Assembly: GCA_007694095.1 (NCBI GenBank)
Contig: RECI01000187.1
Coordinates: 1 to 48,449 of the forward strand
DNA: 48,449 nt
Direction of reading: 5' to 3'
Source of the DNA: Balneolaceae bacterium
GTDB lineage: Bacteria > Bacteroidota > Rhodothermia > Balneolales > Balneolaceae
Below, piece after piece: positions 43,583-48,449 of this stretch. How positions within the stretch are numbered: the stretch's first letter is position 1; each line of letters starts with the position of its first letter. The translations under genes and the position numbers were made by a program. Under the pieces are notes generated by a model that saw only the letters and a program-made list of their open reading frames with translations, had not been told where the DNA came from and did no database searches.

Positions 43583-44683
43583 TCAACCCGGATAGAGTAA
43601 AGTAAGCGGACGGTTATTTTGGTTCCATGTTGAATCTGATTCAAATGTGCGCCCCATTGCACGGAACTGCCTCACAAAACGGCGTTTAGTTACACTTGGG
43701 GCAAACTGTCCGTATTCTATCATAAACAATCGTTGTGTTTCCGGATCGTGGTAAAAGAAATTAACAAATGGCCCGCCCATAAAATCATTGGTCATTCTCC
43801 AGGTACCGAGAGTTTCAAAACCAACAATCCGGTCATCCCGGGTTACCTCATCTGTTATGACAGCTCTTCTGTATTCGGTAGTAACATACGAGCCCTCTCT
43901 ATCTCCCTGAATATATCTTTGTAATAATGAATCTCTAGTTGCATTAATCCATTCATCATTGATAAAATCGATATTATCAACATTATCTTTCCACCAGGCT
44001 AAAATCCACCGATCGTTTTCAGCAAGATACCTGCGAAAAACTGCCGCATTGTCTTCCCTGATTGTCCAGTTATAATCATGCTGCATGCGTACTTTCCAGC
44101 CATAATTTTGCCACAGTGAGTCATTTATTGCAACTTGCTCACCCCTTCGGTAAACCTCATTTATTCTTCGGATAAATTCCCTTTCCAGTAAATTTCCGAC
44201 AAGCGATTTCTCTGAATTGATAATTTTTTCGGCCAGTGCTTCATCATCAGTCGATGTTAAAATCAACACCCATTGATCCCGCACCCAACGGTCAGAAATC
44301 GGAAAGGCGAAACTTTCACCTTGCCTAACCCGGTTTTCGATATCCTCGCTTAAAATAGCGCGTATAAGGGAAGCAGTATTTGTGTTATCATCTATAGGGG
44401 CAGCAAAAATCACGTTTTTATGCCTTCTTAAATCTTCGAGTTCTGAATTGGTCCTGAAATCCCTGAATATCAGCCGATAGGTAGGCTCATAACCAGGAAG
44501 TGTTTCAATTCCTTTGCCAAATGTTTCTTCGATAGCCATTGCTGTTTCACTGGTCCACTGTGTGGAATCCATCACTACAATTACATCGTCAATAGCACCG
44601 ATCGACATCGGCCGATAATCGCCTCCACAGGCAGAAAATAAAAATAACAGGATCAGGGGTAGCGTCGGGACAAAATATTTCAT
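43583..44683 (-). CDS. DUF4837 lipoprotein
   Basis: A 366-residue lipoprotein of the DUF4837 family, common in Bacteroidota and relatives. The lipobox LFSAC gives Cys19. The mature part begins GGDYRPMSIGAIDDVIVVMD and shows family blocks such as RRHKNVIFAAPIDD and SDRWVRDQWVLILTSTDD and a C-terminal MGGPFVNFFYHDPETQRLFM. Function is unknown. It follows trpA on the same strand, 24 bases after the trpA stop, so it may be in the same transcript. Confidence 0.9.
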   Translation of the reverse strand: MKYFVPTLPLILLFLFSACGGDYRPMSIGAIDDVIVVMDSTQWTSETAMAIEETFGKGIETLPGYEPTYRLIFRDFRTNSELEDLRRHKNVIFAAPIDDNTNTASLIRAILSEDIENRVRQGESFAFPISDRWVRDQWVLILTSTDDEALAEKIINSEKSLVGNLLEREFIRRINEVYRRGEQVAINDSLWQNYGWKVRMQHDYNWTIREDNAAVFRRYLAENDRWILAWWKDNVDNIDFINDEWINATRDSLLQRYIQGDREGSYVTTEYRRAVITDEVTRDDRIVGFETLGTWRMTNDFMGGPFVNFFYHDPETQRLFMIEYGQFAPSVTKRRFVRQFRAMGRTFESDSTWNQNNRPLTLLYPG

Positions 44684-44707
44684 GTAGATGTAAGGTATTT
44701 TTTTGGG

Positions 44708-45523
44708 TTAAAGATTCCCAAATTTTAGCTTTTTAACAAAATTAAAAACGTGTTCTTTCCAATCTTTATTGGGATAGTTTTCCCTGATGATATCAATTAA
44801 TGCACTTCCAACGATAAATCCGTCTGCATCTTTGGCAATAAGTTTTGCGTCTTCGTGGCTTTTGATGCCAAATCCAACCAGTGTTGGATTTTTTGTTATG
44901 TTCGATTTAACTCTTTCTATGAATTTCCCGACAGATTGCGCTACTTCATTACCACTCCTGGCTCCCGTAACACCTGTTACAGAAACACAATAGACAAAAC
45001 CACTGCTGAGTTTGTCAACTAATTGCATTCGCTTGTCGGAACTGTTTGGGGCAACAAGATATATCATGTTAAGTCCATGCTTTTCGGCTGCACCGGCAAT
45101 AATGGATGATTCTTCTGGCGGAGCATCAGGGATAATCAATCCGTCAACACCACAATTTGATGCTTCTTCACAAAATGACTCTACCCCGTATTTGAAAACC
45201 GGGTTTATATAACCCATTAAAATAACCGGTATTTCAGAACTTTTTCGCAGTTCACTGACTATTTCAAAGATTTTTTTCATGGTGATTCCATTCCCGATTG
45301 CCACATTGCTGGCATATTGAATGGTTGGCCCATCTGCAAGCGGATCACTGAAGGGCATACCGAGTTCGATAAGGTCAGCCCCGTTTTTTTCAAAGCCGAG
45401 AATAAGATCCACTGTAGATTCCAGATCCGGGTAACCGGCAGTGATAAAAAGCGACATTACCTTTTCACCGGATTTCTTATTTCTAAAAACCGAATGTATT
45501 CGTGATATTTTGGTTGTTGTCAA
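44708..45523 (-). CDS. trpA: Tryptophan synthase alpha chain
   Basis: A 271-residue TIM-barrel enzyme that cleaves indole-3-glycerol phosphate to indole and glyceraldehyde-3-phosphate and channels indole to TrpB. The catalytic Glu53 and Asp64 sit in ELGMPFSDPLADGPTIQ (53-69); the phosphate loop GFGI and a C-terminal GSALID follow. The start is a TTG at 45523, with an in-frame stop two codons upstream. The next ATG (codon 23) would cut off the first helix. It is separated from trpB by a collagen-like lipoprotein gene. Confidence 0.95.
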   Translation of the reverse strand: MTTTKISRIHSVFRNKKSGEKVMSLFITAGYPDLESTVDLILGFEKNGADLIELGMPFSDPLADGPTIQYASNVAIGNGITMKKIFEIVSELRKSSEIPVILMGYINPVFKYGVESFCEEASNCGVDGLIIPDAPPEESSIIAGAAEKHGLNMIYLVAPNSSDKRMQLVDKLSSGFVYCVSVTGVTGARSGNEVAQSVGKFIERVKSNITKNPTLVGFGIKSHEDAKLIAKDADGFIVGSALIDIIRENYPNKDWKEHVFNFVKKLKFGNL

Positions 45524-45835
45524 AGTTTATGTTTATTTAGAAAATTTAAAAAGAAGATAGACACGCTCGAAGTCAGTGAAATGGTAATGGAAAAAAGAGC
45601 CTGAACGTTATTTGCTATATTAGTCTTATTCACAAAGTTTCGAACTTCATTCTCCTAAAGATGCGCAATATACTTTTGTTTGTTACACTTCTAAAAAAGA
45701 AATCGCTAGCATTATGGATATGGATCGTTCAGATCGTTCTCTTTGACGGGACTGGCAACGCGCACGAACCTGGATCTTTTCGGCTATGCAATGACAATTT
45801 ATAGTCCTTCATCGAATTAATTTGCTGTTTTCTTA
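45524..45835. other. Intergenic region upstream of trpA
   Basis: A 312-base gap between trpA and the collagen-like gene. No credible ORF is seen. A patch at about 45718-45795 is GC-richer than its surroundings and carries a 9-base tandem repeat GATCGTTCA/GATCGTTCT (45723-45740). It looks like a decayed repeat or mobile-element remnant. The trpA promoter or leader probably lies here. Confidence 0.5.
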
Positions 45836-46510
45836 TTACTGGTTTTTATTCTCAATACCAAAGAACTCCAGCACCGAAATCATATCTTCCTGATCGATTC
45901 CGGCTTCTGCCATCTTTCCAAAGCTGGTATTTTCAATAAAGATCATCCGGTAATCTACAGAATCAGGTAAATTATCTTCTGCAATACTTATGTGATCCCA
46001 ACCGCTGGTGGTGCGTGTGATAGCTACCGAGCCGCGCCCGACTAAAAATATCAGTTTTACTCCGATACCGTCAACCGAACGGTACATATACGGGAGAAGA
46101 TGCCACCCTCCAAGAGATCCACCTCCCGTATGATTGGCATTGGCATAGATCACAATAGCTCCACCGGCTTCAAAAAAAGTCGATGTTTCGATCCCGCCTG
46201 TTACCTCAGATGGAATGAAATACTCACGGAAAATATTATTGGATCCATAGTGGAGATTATTGCTCCAGTCACTTGCAGCAACTGTAAAATTAAAAGTTTG
46301 TACATTCGCATTTCCATCCTGACCATCCTGACCATCCTGACCATCTTCTCCGTCTTGTCCAGAAGGGCCTTCGGGACCTGGCGTACCCTGTGTACCCGTT
46401 AACCCTTGTTCACCGGGTGGTCCTTGCGGACCTGCAGGCCCCTCGCAAGCAATGCCTGCCAATACAAGTGTAAGTACTGTAATGAAAACTATATAGATTT
46501 TGATTTTCAT
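45836..46510 (-). CDS. Collagen-like (Gly-X-Y) lipoprotein
   Basis: About 224 residues from the ATG at 46510, which opens a normal lipoprotein signal peptide; the frame is open 16 codons further upstream. The lipobox Cys22 is followed by Glu and then fifteen Gly-X-Y triplets ending in a run of GQD. Next come the DGNANV junction and a beta-rich C-terminal domain with FREYFIP and ending VLEFFGIE. The layout and junction match the paralogue at 13420-14037. It is probably a trimeric surface lipoprotein. It is oddly placed between trpB and trpA. Confidence 0.78.
   Translation of the reverse strand: MKIKIYIVFITVLTLVLAGIACEGPAGPQGPPGEQGLTGTQGTPGPEGPSGQDGEDGQDGQDGQDGNANVQTFNFTVAASDWSNNLHYGSNNIFREYFIPSEVTGGIETSTFFEAGGAIVIYANANHTGGGSLGGWHLLPYMYRSVDGIGVKLIFLVGRGSVAITRTTSGWDHISIAEDNLPDSVDYRMIFIENTSFGKMAEAGIDQEDMISVLEFFGIENKNQ
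46314..46340 (-). repeat. Three 9-base tandem repeats encoding GQD
   Basis: Three exact copies of CCATCCTGA on the plus strand encode Gly-Gln-Asp triplets within the collagen-like domain; a partial fourth copy follows. Being in frame, slippage would change the number of GQD triplets without breaking the gene. Confidence 0.7.
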
Positions 46511-46687
46511 ACCATTATATAATATAGTTAAAGGTAAAGTTTTCAGAAATTTACTCAATTGAAACCAGAACCACTAACCGGTTTAAATATTGAGTTCAAC
46601 TAAGTATCTAAAACGGATTAAGAATCTGGTAGCATGTTATCCCACATAAAACAGGAGTATCTTGTCTATCTTGCGGCGCATAAGTTA

Positions 46688-47887
46688 TTAAAAGGGATTT
46701 TTTTTAAACCATTCCGAAATGGTTTTCATATCTTTGTCCCCTCGTCCCGAGCAGTTCACTACAACAATCTCATCTTTTTGAGTAAGAGGCATGAGAGTCT
46801 CGAGGTATGCAAATGCATGAGCTGTTTCGATTGCCGGAATAATACCTTCTTTCTCCGAAACCAGTTTCACCGCATCCATTGCCTGCTTGTCTGTTACACC
46901 ATAGTAATGAACTCGCTTGCTATCATGCAGGTAAGAGTGTTCCGGGCCTATACCCGGGTAATCAAGTCCGGCACTAATTGAGTGTGCAAGCTGTATTTGG
47001 CCTTCGCTGTTATGCAGCAGGTAGCTCATGGAGCCATGCAGGATGCCCGGTGTACCAATGGTGAGTGTGGCTGCGGTCTGATCTGTATCAGCACCTAGTC
47101 CTGCGGCTTCTATGCCGATCATTTTTACATCCTCATCTTCAATAAACGGGTAGAAAAAACCTATTGCATTACTTCCGCCACCAACACATGCAATAAGATA
47201 ATCAGGTTTTTTACCTTCCATGTGCTTGAGCTGATCCTTTGTTTCCTCACCGATAACACGATGAAAATTCCTTGTCATCATTGGATACGGATGCGGCCCA
47301 ACCACAGATCCTATGATGTAGAACGTATTTTCTACATTGGTAACCCAGTCGCGAATAGCCTCATTTGTAGCATCTTTAAGGGTTTTAGAACCACTTTCAA
47401 CAGAGCGGACTTCAGCACCAAGCAATTCCATACGGTCTACATTCAGCTTCTGGCGCTCCATATCCTCCGCACCCATGTAGATCACACATTCAAAACCGAA
47501 TTTGGCACAGGCTGTAGCCGTTGCAACTCCGTGCTGACCGGCCCCGGTTTCAGCAATGATCCGGGTTTTGCCCATTTTTCTTGCCAGAAGCAGCTGACCA
47601 ATTGCATTGTTAATTTTATGAGCTCCGGTATGACAAAGATCTTCACGTTTAAGATAGATTTTTGCCCTGCCATAATGTTTGCTCAGGCGGCCGGCGTAGG
47701 TTAATTTTGTTGGCCTGCCAACATATTCCCGCAGTAAATCGTGGTACTCTTTCTGAAACAGTGGATCGCCCTGTACTTCATTGTACGCTTCCTCAAGCTC
47801 TTCAAGGGCAGGAATAAGAATCTCAGGCACAAACTTGCCGCCATATTTACCGAAGTAACCTTTTTTATCTGGTGCTGTGTATTTCAT
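46688..47887 (-). CDS. trpB: Tryptophan synthase beta chain
   Basis: A 399-residue PLP enzyme that condenses indole with serine to give tryptophan. The PLP lysine Lys91 lies in [15 protein letters not shown], the phosphate-binding GGGSNAIG motif is present, and the N-terminal [14 protein letters not shown] is standard. I use the ATG at 47887: the frame is open 17 codons further, but those codons run through a heptamer repeat and are not family-like. trpF precedes it by 73 bases. The expected partner trpA lies 1.2 kb downstream, beyond an inserted lipoprotein gene. Confidence 0.97.
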   Translation of the reverse strand: MKYTAPDKKGYFGKYGGKFVPEILIPALEELEEAYNEVQGDPLFQKEYHDLLREYVGRPTKLTYAGRLSKHYGRAKIYLKREDLCHTGAHKINNAIGQLLLARKMGKTRIIAETGAGQHGVATATACAKFGFECVIYMGAEDMERQKLNVDRMELLGAEVRSVESGSKTLKDATNEAIRDWVTNVENTFYIIGSVVGPHPYPMMTRNFHRVIGEETKDQLKHMEGKKPDYLIACVGGGSNAIGFFYPFIEDEDVKMIGIEAAGLGADTDQTAATLTIGTPGILHGSMSYLLHNSEGQIQLAHSISAGLDYPGIGPEHSYLHDSKRVHYYGVTDKQAMDAVKLVSEKEGIIPAIETAHAFAYLETLMPLTQKDEIVVVNCSGRGDKDMKTISEWFKKNPF

Positions 47888-47896
47888 TTTTTTGTG

Positions 47897-47917
47897 AGTC
47901 TTGGGTCTTGAGTCTTG
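47897..47917. repeat. Three 7-base tandem repeats (AGTCTTG-type)
   Basis: AGTCTTG, GGTCTTG and AGTCTTG lie head to tail in the spacer between trpF and trpB, just upstream of the trpB ATG. A related CTCAAGG follows at 47934. Such AAGACTC-type words are typical of low-complexity intergenic repeats in this group of bacteria, as far as I recall. Confidence 0.5.
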
Positions 47918-47960
47918 AGGTTCTTCAAAATAACTCAAGGCTGATGACTATTTTTCTAAA

Positions 47961-48449
47961 TTAATGTTCTTTTTTCTGCCATATCTCACTCATTACTTCA
48001 AAAAAGTGTTCGACCTTATCAAAATTTTTGATGCCGGGAGATTCCTCAAGTCCGCTTGAAAGATCAACGGCAAAAGGGTTTGCGGTTTTGATGGCATAGC
48101 GGATATTATCAGAATTCAACCCTCCGGAGAGAAAAAATGGCTTGTCATATCCCAGGTTTTTAAGGATAGTCCAGTCAAATGTTTTACCCGTACCGCCCCA
48201 CAATCCATCCGTTTTTGTATCGAACAAATAATAGTCAACCACATCGCTGTATGGTTCAATTTCACTCAATAACACATCACCGTTTTTTTCCTCGTTGATG
48301 TGGAAAACCTTTATTACCGGTTTCTCCACAAGTGCGCAGTACCCCGGCGATTCATTACCATGAAGTTGTACCAGGTCTATGCCGGTATTACGCGCAATAC
48401 TATTCACATCATCGAGGGGCTGGTTTACAAACACTCCCACTTTCTGAGG
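47961..48449 (-). CDS. trpF: Phosphoribosylanthranilate isomerase (partial)
   Basis: The C-terminal 162 or so residues of TrpF, which isomerises phosphoribosylanthranilate in tryptophan synthesis. It has the VGVFVNQPLDDV strand, LVQLHGNESP, the FLSGGLNSDNIRYAI phosphate loop and AVDLSSGLEESPGIKNFDKV, all strongly typical. The reading frame runs off the window edge, so the N-terminal quarter is missing and no start is given. It is the first visible trp gene, followed by trpB on the same strand. Confidence 0.95.
   Translation of the reverse strand, partial: PQKVGVFVNQPLDDVNSIARNTGIDLVQLHGNESPGYCALVEKPVIKVFHINEEKNGDVLLSEIEPYSDVVDYYLFDTKTDGLWGGTGKTFDWTILKNLGYDKPFFLSGGLNSDNIRYAIKTANPFAVDLSSGLEESPGIKNFDKVEHFFEVMSEIWQKKEH

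Noticed and set aside
46314-46340. CRISPR-like tandem units
   Set aside because: 9-base units without spacers, inside a coding collagen-like repeat; not a CRISPR array.
47222-47704. 160-codon plus-strand ORF
   Set aside because: Antisense to trpB, whose protein is unmistakable.
43583-48449. Trp attenuator (leader peptide with Trp codons)
   Set aside because: No short Trp-rich ORF with alternative hairpins was seen in the visible gaps; the true operon start is outside the window.

Overview
The window is a compact bacterial chromosome segment of moderate, AT-leaning base composition. The best guess for the source is a marine or halophilic member of the Balneolota/Rhodothermota/Bacteroidota group, probably Balneolaceae. 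The reasons are a GWxTD-domain protein, a DUF4837 lipoprotein, a Big_5/Ig-like lipoprotein with the CxxPVAPTGG N-terminus, collagen-like (Gly-X-Y) lipoproteins, a PafA-type phosphatase, a phytoene/squalene synthase, a vSGLT-type galactose symporter, and few Shine-Dalgarno sites. No rRNA, CRISPR array, insertion sequence or prophage was seen. The assignment rests on gene content only.

Layout. Bases 1-6.2 kb: a Tat-exported aldo/keto reductase, two tiny membrane ORFs, then a galactose-use group on the minus strand (sugar nucleotidyltransferase, Na+/galactose symporter, galactokinase). 6.4-9.2 kb: a DUF6155-like gene broken by one in-frame TAG, converging with a tight four-gene minus-strand operon (small membrane protein, class IV aminotransferase, sulfotransferase-like protein, 61-aa protein). 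9.3-14 kb: thioredoxin-like protein, CstA, glycosyltransferase, YjbQ, and a collagen-like lipoprotein closed off by a perfect 17-bp-stem hairpin. 14-21 kb: GWxTD protein, PafA-type phosphatase, an NPP-type phosphodiesterase that appears to lack a metal-binding segment, a sulfotransferase and a stand-alone response regulator. 21.9-30.1 kb: PIG-L deacetylase, LeuS, three MscS-type channels and an Ig-like lipoprotein.

30.6-36.3 kb: an NAD-salvage operon (pncB, pncA, FAD oxidoreductase), a YefM/RelE-type toxin-antitoxin pair with a TGTACA operator, a GntP permease, and tRNA-Ser(GGA) abutting a strong inverted repeat. 36.3-41.4 kb: TonB-like protein, MurQ overlapping a biotin carboxylase, an esterase-fold protein that has lost its catalytic residues, and a phytoene/squalene synthase. 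41.6-43.6 kb: a LacI regulator directly followed by purC. 43.6-48.4 kb: a DUF4837 lipoprotein and the tryptophan genes trpF (cut by the window edge), trpB and trpA, with a second collagen-like lipoprotein gene inserted between trpB and trpA.

Most of the window is ordinary housekeeping. The most unusual points are: the plant-like pairing of a class IV aminotransferase with a sulfotransferase-like protein in a translationally coupled operon; two apparently disabled hydrolases (NPP family and esterase family); the amber-interrupted DUF6155 gene; several low-complexity inverted or tandem intergenic repeats; and the lipoprotein inserted into the trp cluster. I did not find a clear defence system or a wholly new multi-gene system.
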